A stretch of DNA of 11,290 bases from Rubrobacter sp. (GCA_019247245.1 JAFAPF010000493.1:1-11290); one strand, 5' to 3'. Positions 1-6,774 are shown, counted from the first letter of the stretch. Translations and numbers: made by a program. Notes: generated from the letters alone by a model not told the origin.

Positions 1-2
1 CA

Positions 3-361
3 ACATGGACCATCTCCCAGGTAACCAATAAGCAGAAGCACCGAAAAGCCCTCACCAAGGAAGAGATAAAGGCCAAGCAAGATGCGTAGACCGCCAGGCT
101 TGGCCGAACCTTTATCCAGGATGCCAACGAAGCAAATGCCTTCTCAAAGCTCTCCCACTATGAGAGCGCTATAGAGCGGAGCCTCTTCAAGGCTCTGCAC
201 GAGCTCTAATGCCTTCGAGCGGCCTTGACGAGAGCAATGTCCCGCCGCCCGTGCTTGTAGACGTGATGTATCCAGGGTCTCGAGGGAGGGCCTCTAAAGA
301 CAAAATGGCTTTGTCTCGCAAAAATTTAATAGAGACGTACCAGACGTCGAACCCTCCCTGA
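3..361 (+). pseudogene. Decayed small conserved hypothetical gene (5' end outside window)
   Basis: Frame 3 reads a charged helical segment (KHRKALTKEEIKAKQDA), a TAG at 87-89, then TARLGRTFIQDANEANAF and a stretch like HYESAIERSLFKALHEL, then TAA at 207-209. I recall this segment from bacterial hypothetical proteins that continue HELQRLQAA and end near a VPPPV..DV motif. Here the codons after HEL are TAA TGC CTT CGA GCG GCC, which is that sequence after CAA-to-TAA and CGC-to-TGC changes. The next motif, NVPPPVLVDV, lies in frame 2 and runs to TGA at 359-361, so a base has also been lost near 221-225 (GGCC). The lesions therefore are two nonsense changes at glutamine positions and one frameshift. 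The family name and function are unknown to me; such proteins are often found near mobile elements. The family match is from memory. Confidence 0.5.
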
Positions 362-538
362 GCATGGTGTCCTTGCCAAGATGGGAACGAAAGGCCCCTT
401 GATGAAGGAGACGTGTTACACCGAGTCATTCTGGGCTTCATTGCTGTTATAGCGTTGTTCTTCTCTGTGTCAACTAAGAAGGCAGTGCTCCACTTCGAAT
501 GCCCAAATATGTCTGCAATCACTGATGGATGAGAGGTG
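362..538. other. Intergenic stretch without a convincing gene
   Basis: This lies between the decayed gene on the left and the 3' end of the EamA-type gene. A frame-2 reading contains a short hydrophobic run (RVILGFIAVIALFFSV, about 421-468) ending at TGA near 530, but it has no start codon or ribosome binding site. I do not call it a gene. No terminator with a T-tract is visible for the transporter gene ending at 539. Confidence 0.4.
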
Positions 539-1453
539 TCAAGACATCGGTTCGGCCGGTAGCGCAACGCTCTTTGCGCAAGCAGGACGGTAGCCGCGCA
601 ATAGGAAGAAGAGGCCCACGAGGACGACGGCGGCGCCCAGGAGGGTCGCCAAGCCAGGTTGTTCGGAGAGGATCAGCCATGCCAGCAGAGTAGAGACTAC
701 TGGCTCGGCGAGGATCGTTCCCGATTGATAGAGGCATCAACGTAGTGTAAGGCCCAGTTGAGGACGGTGTGGCCCAGGATCTGGGGCCCAAGCGTCACCG
801 CCCACAGCCAGAACCATGTCTCACCCGAATATCCCGACAAAGACACGCCTCCGTACAGCGCAACCGGCATTAGGGTTATAGCGGCCGAGGCGTAGAACAC
901 GATCAAGTACGGCAAAATGCCCACGCCGGCGGTGCGTAAGGAGCGGCCGATAAGTACGTAAGCAGCCACGGCGGACGCGCCGAACACCGCGAGCGCGTTT
1001 CCGAAGAAAGTTGCAGACCCTACCGATCCATTCGAGGCGATCACCACCGTCCCGGCGAACGCGGCTAGGATCCCGAAGAAAGACAAGGGTGAGGTACGCT
1101 CTCCGAAGACCAGGTACGCGAGGATCGCCACGAAGACTGGTTGGGTACATACCAGGACCACGCTCACTGCAACGCTCGTATAGTCGAGTGAAGAAATCCA
1201 AAACCCGAAATGCGCCCCTAAAGCAATCCCGGAGGCTACCCCGATCCGGAGAACCCACCCTTGGGGAACGTATCTCTCGCCGGTATAGAGCGACGGGCAA
1301 GAGAACCAGAGCGCCCAAAGCGTTACGCCAGATGGCGACCGCAAGCGCGGGAGCATCTGACAGTCGGATAAAGATCGCCGCCGCTGAGACAGCTAGCACG
1401 CCAACGACTACGGCCGAAAGCGCGAGCCCGCTCTGCGCCTTAGCCTGTACCAA
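539..1453 (-). pseudogene. EamA/DMT-family transporter, two frameshifts
   Basis: Joined across frames this gives about 304 residues, normal for the ten-helix EamA (drug/metabolite) permeases of the inner membrane. The N-terminal part (frame starting at TTG 1453) has VSAAAIFIRLSDAPALAVA and a WRN motif. The middle part lies in another frame (about 1270 to 724) with SLDYTSVAVSVVLVCTQPV and FGERTSPLSFFGILAAFAG, the usual end of the first EamA repeat, then GPQILGHTVLNWALHYVDASI. The C-terminal part returns to the first frame with GTILAEPVVSTLLAWLIL and LLGAAVVLVGLFFLL, and stops at TGA (541-539). One extra base near TTCCCC (about 1263-1272) and one missing base near CGGG (about 721-723) cancel each other. 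The TTG start overlaps the upstream DUF218 gene by 46 bases and has an AGGGG seven bases before it. The substrate is unknown. The indels may be sequencing errors or true inactivation. Confidence 0.85.
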
Positions 1454-2022
1454 ACAACCGCCCCTATCTCCCTCAAGAGCTGCTCCCGGCGTAGCCTGGG
1501 CTTACGCCACATCGGGCTGCTATACACCGGAGAGGCCGATACCGGCACCCCCTCTGCCCGGAACGCTCCGACCGCACGCACGCAATGCAGAGGGTCTGTA
1601 ACGACTACCACGCTGCGTATTCCCCTCCTCCTGGCTATCGCCGCCACCAGCCACGCCGACTCCCGTGTATTCCGCGCCTGCCCTTCTAGCAGGATGGCCT
1701 CTTCGGGTACGCCTGCCTTCTGCAGCATACCTGCCGCTACCTCCGCCTCGCTCGGCGGGTGCTCTCCGACGCCGCCGGTCGGTATCAGCAGCCTGACCTC
1801 CCTTTCGGCGTAGAGCCGGGCCGCGTGCCAGACCCGCGCCTTAAGCGTCGCGCTCGGCTTCCCTTCGGATAACACCTGAGCTCCTAGTATCACCGCCGCC
1901 TCGCCTTCAGCAGGAGTGCCGCCTTCCAGGAGCACCGATCCGCCGCGGTACAGCCGCACGAGCGCCCGCAGTTCTCCGAGGAGGGAGTCGGGCACGGTAG
2001 GTAGAGTAATAACCGTTCTCAT
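1408..2022 (-). CDS. YdcF-like DUF218 domain protein
   Basis: 204 residues of the DUF218/YdcF fold (ElyC/SanA/YdcF group). Visible signatures are AAVILGAQV (residues 42-50), an ARVWHAARLY helix (62-71), PTGGVGEHPPSEAEV (81-95), the RNTRESA motif (118-124) and VTDPLHCVRA (141-150), which is the normal order of the family's conserved blocks. The usual N-terminal membrane anchor is absent, so this copy is probably cytoplasmic. Family members are linked to envelope functions or to S-adenosylmethionine binding, but no common reaction is established. The ATG at 2022 overlaps the mobA stop in an ATGA, so translation is likely coupled to mobA. The downstream transporter gene starts inside its 3' end. 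The role in this operon is unknown. Confidence 0.88.
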   Translation of the reverse strand: MRTVITLPTVPDSLLGELRALVRLYRGGSVLLEGGTPAEGEAAVILGAQVLSEGKPSATLKARVWHAARLYAEREVRLLIPTGGVGEHPPSEAEVAAGMLQKAGVPEEAILLEGQARNTRESAWLVAAIARRRGIRSVVVVTDPLHCVRAVGAFRAEGVPVSASPVYSSPMWRKPRLRREQLLREIGAVVWYRLRRRAGSRFRP

Positions 2023-2615
2023 CCGCTTTCGTGAGGTAGTACGTCTTTGCGGAGCACAGCCTGCGCCCAGGCGAGATCCTCAGGTGAATTGATGTTCGCG
2101 AGCAACAGCTCCGGCTCGCCGAAGTACCGTAACTCATCTTCTCTGACGTAGCGCATCCCCGGCAAGCCTTCCAGCAGCTCGCGCACGGCTCGCACGCCCG
2201 CGTCGAGAGCCCCGCTAACCGCGGGCTGTATCTCCCGTGCGTACGCGGCACACAAAGGGTGCGGCGTGCCTCCGAAACAGGGCACGACGGCCGAGACGTG
2301 AGTGCAGAGGAGACCGAGCAGGTGTCCTACCAAGTCGCCCGCAAGGAACGGCATATCGCCCGCCGCAACGAAGACGGACCGGTATCGTGCGGCGAGAAGC
2401 GCGGCTTCGATACCGGCGAGCGGTCCCTCATCCGGCCGCAAGTCAGAAATGATGCGCGCTCTAACGGGCGCGTACTCTCTAGCGCCGACCACGAGAATCT
2501 CTCTACAGTGGGGTGCCAGGGCCTCGTGAACCCGGTCGAGAAGGCTAGTCTTTCCGACCACCAGCGGAAGCTTGTCCCGATCCATCCGTCGGCTTCTCCC
2601 ACCAGCTAGAATCAC
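2019..2615 (-). CDS. mobA: Molybdenum cofactor guanylyltransferase MobA
   Basis: MobA attaches GMP from GTP to molybdopterin to make the guanine dinucleotide cofactor of DMSO-reductase-type enzymes. Numbered from GTG 2615 (198 residues), the nucleotide-binding loop LAGGRSRRMDRDK is at 3-15, PDEGPLAGI at 61-69, the metal-binding GDMPF at 86-90, and NINSPEDL at 174-181. These are the standard MobA blocks in order. The start is doubtful. GTG 2615 codes the first residue of the core strand and has no ribosome binding site. An ATG at 2641-2639, ten bases past the prsW stop, would give MTGPQ and then meet TGA unless one base is added in the CAAAC near 2625. With that base the protein reads MTGPQNCTGVILAGG, a normal MobA N-terminus. 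So a one-base deletion or sequencing error is likely. MobB or molybdoenzymes are not in view. Confidence 0.9.
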   Translation of the reverse strand: MILAGGRSRRMDRDKLPLVVGKTSLLDRVHEALAPHCREILVVGAREYAPVRARIISDLRPDEGPLAGIEAALLAARYRSVFVAAGDMPFLAGDLVGHLLGLLCTHVSAVVPCFGGTPHPLCAAYAREIQPAVSGALDAGVRAVRELLEGLPGMRYVREDELRYFGEPELLLANINSPEDLAWAQAVLRKDVLPHESG

Positions 2616-2650
2616 GCCGGTGCAGTTTGAGGGCCTGTCATAGGTAGTGT

Positions 2651-3634
2651 TCAGGAGCCGAACTGAAGGGTTCGTCCGCCCCTCAACTCGCCTATGCGGC
2701 TCCTGAGGATTTGGATCCTTCGTTGCTGCGAGGCGGCGTGGGAGTAGTAGCTCAGGCGTTTGGTGAAGGCAAGATTCACCGCGGCCTCGTGTATCTTGTG
2801 AGCACGGCGCCATTCGTTAATACGGCCCGTGAAGAGCAGGCCCAGGTAGTAGAAACTTCGGGCGAAGTAAGTCGGAAGGATCGCGTACTCGCGGGCGCTG
2901 ATCGTACCCCTCGCTACCTCATCAAACAGCTCCTTGCGGATGGTCCAACGCTCGATGGCGAGCCAAATCACGATAACGATAAGATACAATAGGAGCACAA
3001 AGAATTCTTCGAGGTATGCCAAAGGTCCGTAAACCGTCCCCACGAAGTTAAAGGTGGCGTGCAGCCCAATCGCGCCCATGAGCCCCAAGAGCGGCAAAAG
3101 GACCTTCAATATCCTCCAGCGTACCCAGGGGATCAGGCCGATCCCGATCCCCGTGAGCGAGGTGAACGCCGCATGCGCGAAGCCCCCGAAGATGCGCCGG
3201 ACGAGGAAAGTCTCCTCTCCGAACTGGGCATAGTAGAGGAGATCCTCCGCGATCGAGAACCCGAACGCTACCGCCGAACCGTACACGATGCCATCCATTA
3301 CACCCGAGAACTCGAGTTCGCCCCGCCGCAAGGACACCACCGAGGCCACCGCGAACGCAAGCAGGAGCGCAAGACCCTTAGCGCACTCCTCGACCACAGG
3401 CGCTACGAAGATCGCCGTGAGAACGTCCGCCTTTTGGACGCCAACCACCACGCTCAAAGCGAAGTCGAGCAGCGTGTTGAAGAAGAGTGAGACCACGACC
3501 GCCACCGAGAACCCCCAGACAAAGACCGGGATCACATACTTGAACTCCTCCCGCTCGTAGAGGTCTATCGCCCGGATGAATAGCAAGTACACCACCGCTT
3601 GCAAGATCGCACCCCCCACCAGCGAAACACTCAA
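2651..3634 (-). CDS. prsW: PrsW-family intramembrane metalloprotease
   Basis: 327 residues, about eight hydrophobic segments in the first 230, then a basic soluble tail (about 231-327). The catalytic motifs of PrsW-type (CAAX-protease-like) enzymes are all present: VVEECAKG with the EExxK motif at 82-86, FSIAE (FxxxE) at 126-130, His154 in FAHAAFTS, and HATFN (HxxxN) at 192-196. In Bacillus, PrsW cuts the anti-sigma factor RsiW; no sigma/anti-sigma pair lies beside this copy, so its substrate is unknown. The TTG at 3634 sits just after a GGGGG run and is the most upstream start before an in-frame TAG at 3655; GTG 3619 is an alternative. It is the first gene of the leftward run and seems to have its own promoter. 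The reading frame is intact. The long cytoplasmic tail is longer than in minimal PrsW proteins. Confidence 0.88.
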   Translation of the reverse strand: MSVSLVGGAILQAVVYLLFIRAIDLYEREEFKYVIPVFVWGFSVAVVVSLFFNTLLDFALSVVVGVQKADVLTAIFVAPVVEECAKGLALLLAFAVASVVSLRRGELEFSGVMDGIVYGSAVAFGFSIAEDLLYYAQFGEETFLVRRIFGGFAHAAFTSLTGIGIGLIPWVRWRILKVLLPLLGLMGAIGLHATFNFVGTVYGPLAYLEEFFVLLLYLIVIVIWLAIERWTIRKELFDEVARGTISAREYAILPTYFARSFYYLGLLFTGRINEWRRAHKIHEAAVNLAFTKRLSYYSHAASQQRRIQILRSRIGELRGGRTLQFGS

Positions 3635-3680
3635 ACCCCCGCTACCGCCTTCCTAAAGCGTTCCTTTGCGCACGAGCGCG

Positions 3681-3686
3681 ATTATA
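3681..3686 (-). promoter_or_regulatory. Candidate -10 box for prsW
   Basis: On the minus strand this reads TATAAT, about 47 bases upstream of the prsW TTG. I see no good -35 hexamer at 16-18 bases. It lies between prsW and the divergent flavin reductase gene, so both directions probably start inside about 50 bases. Confidence 0.4.
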
Positions 3687-3701
3687 CCCGTCTGAGTAGA
3701 G

Positions 3702-3731
3702 GTGATACCCCCCGCGGGTTGATAGTAAAAT
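3702..3731 (+). promoter_or_regulatory. Candidate promoter of the flavin reductase gene
   Basis: GTGATA (3702-3707) and TAAAAT (3726-3731) are separated by 18 bases, a fair sigma-70-type match, with the GTG start about 30 bases further on. The spacer contains the perfect 8-base palindrome CCCGCGGG (3711-3718), which might be part of an operator, though in high-GC DNA such palindromes are also common by chance. Confidence 0.4.
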
Positions 3732-3760
3732 ACTCTGTACCAAACACGAGGGAGGGGTTG

Positions 3761-4255
3761 GTGGACAGACCAGAACAAGACAGAAATGCTATCCTCGGCG
3801 CGCTCGTCAACCTCAGCCACGGCGTGTATGTGCTCGGCACGAGAAGGGGCCGCGAGATGACCGCCATGACCGCCTCGCGGGTGGCCCAGGTCTCCGAACG
3901 GCCGCCCTGCGTCGCTGTCTCCGTGCGAGACGATCGCTACACGCACGACGTCATCCTGGAGAGCGCCACCTTCTCTTTGAGCATCCTGCGCGACGACCAG
4001 GTGGATGTCGCCATCCACTTCGCCGAGACCAGTGGCGAGTTTTATGACAAGCTCCATGGCATCCCTTACGGCCAGTCACCTAACGGCTCCCCCATTCTGC
4101 TCGACTGTCTGGCCTACTTGGACTGCAGGGTTCTCGACACCGCACGGGCGAGCGAGCACACCGTCTTTATCGGCGAGGTCACCGCCGGAGAATCTTACGG
4201 CCTCAGCTACCCTCTACTCTACGACCCGTCTGAGTACGAAGGGGTACTGATCTAG
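3761..4255 (+). CDS. Flavin reductase-like domain (FMN-binding) protein
   Basis: 164 residues, a single flavin reductase-like/FMN-binding split-barrel domain (pfam01613 type). Recognisable parts are NAILGALVNLSHGVYVLG (9-26), the MTAMTASRVAQVSERPP strand and loop (33-49), VAVSVRDDRYTHDVILES (51-68) and a C-terminal HTVFIGEVTAG strand (133-143). Relatives bind FMN and use NAD(P)H to make reduced flavin or to reduce small substrates; the partner here is unknown. GTG 3761 is chosen because GGAGG (3751-3755) lies five bases before it. TTG 3758 directly before it is possible; an open frame continues upstream to 3599 but lacks family features and would cross the promoter. Its TAG stop overlaps the GTG of the RidA-like pseudogene (TAGTG), so the two were once co-translated. 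Confidence 0.85.
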   Translation: MDRPEQDRNAILGALVNLSHGVYVLGTRRGREMTAMTASRVAQVSERPPCVAVSVRDDRYTHDVILESATFSLSILRDDQVDVAIHFAETSGEFYDKLHGIPYGQSPNGSPILLDCLAYLDCRVLDTARASEHTVFIGEVTAGESYGLSYPLLYDPSEYEGVLI

Positions 4256-4725
4256 TGCCAAGAGTAGCAGAAGAGCGTCTGAAGGATCTCGGCTACCAGC
4301 TACCTACGGTTCCTTCCCGCAGGCTCCTACGTACCTGCAACCCGCGCCGACACCCTATTGTTCACGTCCGGACAGCTCCCTTTTAAAGATGGACGGCTAC
4401 TGTACACAGGCAAGGTCGGCACGGACCTCTCCGTAGAAGAGGCAAAAGAGGCCGCCCAACTCTGTGTCCTTAATGCCCTTGACGGCGGCAAAGCCGAGGT
4501 CGGAACACTGAAGAACGCGCACCGTATCGCAAGGGTCACTGGTTACGTTGCCTCCGCCGGCTTTAACGGCTAACCTGAGGTGATGAACGGCGCCTCTGAC
4601 CTTTTGGGCAAACTTTTTGACGAGAGGGGAGTACACGCCCGCACCGCCGTCGGTGTCGCCGAGCTCCCTCTCGTGCCCCCGTCGAAGTCGAACTCATTAT
4701 AGACCTGGCCGGCCCGCAACGGTAG
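4255..4725 (+). pseudogene. RidA-like (YjgF/YER057c/UK114) pseudogene
   Basis: Reassembled it encodes about 156 residues of the longer RidA subgroup, whose relatives hydrolyse reactive enamine/imine intermediates. GTG 4255 overlaps the flavin reductase stop by one base and starts MPRVAEERLKDLGYQLPTVP. A one-base insertion in CCTTCCC (about 4308-4319) moves the reading to AGSYVPATRADTLLFTSG and on to ARVTGYVASAGFNG. There a TAA at 4571-4573 replaces an expected CAA (family motif GF.GQP), and the same frame goes on [19 protein letters not shown] and [14 protein letters not shown] base missing from CCCCC (about 4676-4680) then shifts to [13 protein letters not shown], ending at TAG 4725. Three lesions make a functional product very unlikely. 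An internal ATG 4358 leaves only a 71-residue piece. A TATAAT for the next gene lies 60 bases beyond. Confidence 0.85.
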
Positions 4726-4785
4726 CGACCTACTCCGACAGCATTCTCTAAAACTGCGGTTCAAGCTCGACACCTTACGGTGCGG

Positions 4786-4791
4786 TATAAT
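4786..4791 (+). promoter_or_regulatory. Candidate -10 box for the glutaredoxin gene
   Basis: A perfect TATAAT about 100 bases before the glutaredoxin ATG. The best -35-like hexamer (TCGACA, 4767-4772) is only 13 bases away, so the match is incomplete. It would let the glutaredoxin be expressed apart from the broken gene upstream, with a leader of roughly 90 bases. Confidence 0.35.
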
Positions 4792-4880
4792 GCGCGCGTT
4801 CGTATCCGAAATGTGGCGCCGATCGTCCCTGTACGCTCTGTTTTTGGAGGGAACACGAAAGAAGCATAAAGACACAAGGC

Positions 4881-4886
4881 AGGAGG
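4881..4886 (+). promoter_or_regulatory. Ribosome binding site of the glutaredoxin gene
   Basis: A perfect AGGAGG five bases before ATG 4892 and eight before ATG 4895. It sets the start well inside the longer open frame that begins at 4790. Confidence 0.75.
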
Positions 4887-4891
4887 AAGTA

Positions 4892-5143
4892 ATGATGCAT
4901 CCTAGGACAGAGAATGCGCTCATAAAGCTTTATACCGGCGACTACTGTCCTTACTGCTGGAGAGTAAAAAGGGAGCTCGAGAGGCTAAACCTCGACTACG
5001 AGGCAATCGATGCCGACGCAGACGGCCGGGAAGAGGTCATGCGGCTCTCCGGCCAGCGGTTGATCCCGGTTCTCACTATTGGGGACGAGGTGCTCGTGGA
5101 TTCGTCGCACATCATTCGTGACCTACGCAGGCGCTTCGGCTAG
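4892..5143 (+). CDS. Glutaredoxin-like thioredoxin-fold protein (CPYC)
   Basis: 83 residues, the size of a classical small glutaredoxin. The active site CPYC is at 19-22 within TGDYCPYCWRVKRELE, the cis-proline is P59 in QRLIPVLTI, and the glutathione-side loop is VDSSHIIRDL (69-78). Such proteins reduce disulfides or deglutathionylate proteins in the cytoplasm; in actinobacteria lacking glutathione, related mycoredoxins work with mycothiol, but those usually carry a CPWC or CGYC site, so the thiol partner is not certain here. ATG 4892 follows AGGAGG (4881-4886) by five bases, and the next codon is a second ATG at eight bases; either could be used. The open frame upstream to 4790 is not needed. 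Its TAG overlaps the stop of the convergent gene in a shared CTAG. Confidence 0.88.
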   Translation: MMHPRTENALIKLYTGDYCPYCWRVKRELERLNLDYEAIDADADGREEVMRLSGQRLIPVLTIGDEVLVDSSHIIRDLRRRFG

Positions 5144-6000
5144 TCGTTCAGCTCTTCGAGAGCGTAGGTGACGTAGTAGGCCACGGAGTCCTCGGGACCG
5201 TTTTCGAGGAAGGCGCGGGCCTTGCCGATAGGATCGGCGGCTGCGCCGGGGAATTCAAGGGTGAGATCCTCACCCCAGTCTACCGCCGAACGCCACGAGC
5301 TTTGCAGCGTGACGTGGCGGCGTAGTGTCTCACCCACATAACATCCGAGGTTGTGTACGAGTACATCGAGGATCGGGACACGTGCGCCGCCCTCCGGCTT
5401 TTCGCCCAAAGCCGCAAGCAGCATATCCTCGACCAGCGTGAGCTCCTCAGACCGGTAATCAAGGTTCGAACCCCAGTGCCGTTCGGCGATGCTCCTGAAT
5501 GTTTCGGCACAGGCCTCGGGCTTCTCCAGATCGTCATGGTCAATAAGGTCTAGCTGAAACAGGGCAGCCGGCGATCGCCCGCAAAAATAGCGGACTTCCT
5601 CAGGAATGGTATAGGCGCCCAAGACCTCAAGTGTTGCATCCGAGTACTCCGAGCCACGGAGCACAGCAGCGGTTTTCAATACACTTCTTACGGCTTTTCT
5701 ATCCCAGGGTCCGGTCTCGACCTCGACGAAGACGTCCTCTTCATCACGCCTGAGGTGTATCGGTAGGATGGCCCGTCCCGTCGGTGAGTTAACCTCCTTA
5801 AAGAGCTCGACAACCTCTTCGCCGCCCTGCCCCAGTTTCTCGGCAACGTAGGCGATCGAAGCCGCTCGCGGAGCGTCACGCTCGATTTCGATATTCTCCG
5901 CTAAGGATTGTGCCGCGAAGTCCTCGGAATGATCGGCCAGGGGACCAAGGGCCTCCGGCCGTTCTCCGGATGTTTCGCCCTCACCACGTTTCCAGAACAT
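5140..6000 (-). CDS. Conserved-looking hypothetical protein
   Basis: 286 residues, acidic, no signal peptide or membrane segment, so probably cytoplasmic. I do not recognise a named family. The first 40 residues are low in structure; residues 75-150 alternate strands and helices (ILPIHLRRDEEDVFVEVETG); the best-defined block is 185-282, with ILDVLVHNLGCYVGETLRR (210-228), an SSW..AVDWGEDLTLEFPG stretch and ADPIGKARAFLENG (255-268). That pattern resembles a group of small bacterial DUF domains with a conserved G..GE helix and a W, but I cannot name it safely. ATG 6000 follows GAGGGGG by eight bases. The gene is convergent with the glutaredoxin and divergent from the phosphatase gene. The frame is intact and GC-rich at third positions, so it is real. 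Confidence 0.8.
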   Translation of the reverse strand: MFWKRGEGETSGERPEALGPLADHSEDFAAQSLAENIEIERDAPRAASIAYVAEKLGQGGEEVVELFKEVNSPTGRAILPIHLRRDEEDVFVEVETGPWDRKAVRSVLKTAAVLRGSEYSDATLEVLGAYTIPEEVRYFCGRSPAALFQLDLIDHDDLEKPEACAETFRSIAERHWGSNLDYRSEELTLVEDMLLAALGEKPEGGARVPILDVLVHNLGCYVGETLRRHVTLQSSWRSAVDWGEDLTLEFPGAAADPIGKARAFLENGPEDSVAYYVTYALEELND

Positions 6001-6059
6001 GCACCTAACCCCCTCGGTAGCACCAAAAGTTCTAAGATTCTAGCATCGGGAACCAGTTG

Positions 6060-6090
6060 TTGAGAAGAGGTTGCCGCGGAACGCCATAAT
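6060..6090 (+). promoter_or_regulatory. Candidate promoter of the histidine phosphatase gene
   Basis: TTGAGA (6060-6065) and CATAAT (6085-6090) are 19 bases apart, one or two longer than ideal. Transcription would start near 6097, leaving only a very short leader before the possible starts at 6100 (TTG), 6112 or 6130 (ATG), none of which has a clear ribosome binding site. Leaderless or near-leaderless translation is possible. Confidence 0.35.
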
Positions 6091-6111
6091 ATCTTAACCT
6101 TGTATGAGTAT

Positions 6112-6774
6112 ATGTACGAACAGCGAGAGATGATCCTGATACGTCATGGCCAGTCCACTGCGAACGCCAGCGGTATCTGGCAAGGCCAGCTAAACTTCCC
6201 CCTCTCGGAGCACGGACGGCTACAAGCTGCTCAGACGGGCCGGGCGCTGCGAGGCATGAAGATCTCCGGCGTCTATGCAAGTCCTCTCTCACGGGCTTTA
6301 GAGACAGCTGAGATAGTCGCGCGTGAGGCTAGCTTCTGCAGGGAGGTGGTGCCCGTACCGGGCCTCACAGAACGCCACGGTGGCATCCTTGAGGGTCACA
6401 CCTGGGCCGAGCAAGAAGCCCGCAACCCCATATTTGCCGAAAAATTCCTGTCCCTGCCCGGAGAAGAGCGTTGGCCCCTCGTCGGCGCTGAGACGGACGA
6501 GGAGATACTGGCTCGGTTCGAGCGAGCGGTCTCCTCAATCCTCTCCCGTCACCCCGATACCGACGGAGCCCTCATCGTCATCTCCCATGGCGGCGTTATG
6601 CGCGCGTTCTTGCGGGTCAGCTTCGGGCCAACGATCCTCCCTGGCCCCGAACGAGCACCGAACGCCTCCATTACCCGGCTGCTTTGGGAGCCGAACACTA
6701 CGCCACGACTCCTAGAACTCGCCTCTACAAGGCACCTACCCGAAGAGCGGCGAACGCAGACGGGGCTCGAGTAG
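6112..6774 (+). CDS. Histidine phosphatase (phosphoglycerate mutase-like)
   Basis: 220 residues of the histidine phosphatase superfamily, branch 1. The catalytic motif is IRHGQSTAN (10-18) with His12 as the phosphorylated residue; the phosphate pocket includes Arg11 and Arg61 in ASPLSRALETAEIVA (56-70); Glu87 in LTERHGGILEG is the likely proton donor; His159 lies in VISHGGVMRAF (156-166). All key residues are present. The substrate is not clear: cobalamin/alpha-ribazole phosphatases, broad-specificity phosphatases and phosphoglycerate mutases look alike, and there are no cobalamin genes nearby. The start is uncertain among TTG 6100, ATG 6112 and ATG 6130; I chose 6112 because it leaves a short N-terminus before the first strand. 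The last 25 residues are a non-conserved tail. A hairpin follows the stop. Confidence 0.88.
   Translation: MYEQREMILIRHGQSTANASGIWQGQLNFPLSEHGRLQAAQTGRALRGMKISGVYASPLSRALETAEIVAREASFCREVVPVPGLTERHGGILEGHTWAEQEARNPIFAEKFLSLPGEERWPLVGAETDEEILARFERAVSSILSRHPDTDGALIVISHGGVMRAFLRVSFGPTILPGPERAPNASITRLLWEPNTTPRLLELASTRHLPEERRTQTGLE

Noticed and set aside
298..316. Perfect hairpin AGACAAA / TTTGTCT as a terminator
   Set aside because: It lies inside the decayed gene, is AT-rich and short, and no T-tract follows it.
187..567. Minus-strand open frame of 126 codons
   Set aside because: It runs opposite the decayed plus-strand gene and over the end of the transporter gene, has no family features, and its composition looks like a shadow frame.
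698..1360. Programmed frameshifting in the transporter gene
   Set aside because: No slippery heptamer with a downstream structure is evident, the two shifts go in opposite directions, and programmed shifting is not known for EamA transporters.
3599..3760. A longer N-terminus for the flavin reductase, starting at 3599
   Set aside because: It would overlap the start of prsW and the promoter, lacks a ribosome site, and the extra residues have no family match; GTG 3761 has a GGAGG at the right distance.
3..4725. Reading TAA and TAG as glutamine, because three in-frame stops fall at expected Gln positions
   Set aside because: The same window uses TAG as the true end of several intact genes (flavin reductase, glutaredoxin, the 5140-6000 gene), and the affected genes also have frameshifts. 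Simple decay explains it better.
4790..4891. A longer N-terminus for the glutaredoxin
   Set aside because: It starts within the TATAAT box and ignores the perfect AGGAGG before ATG 4892; small glutaredoxins have no such extension.
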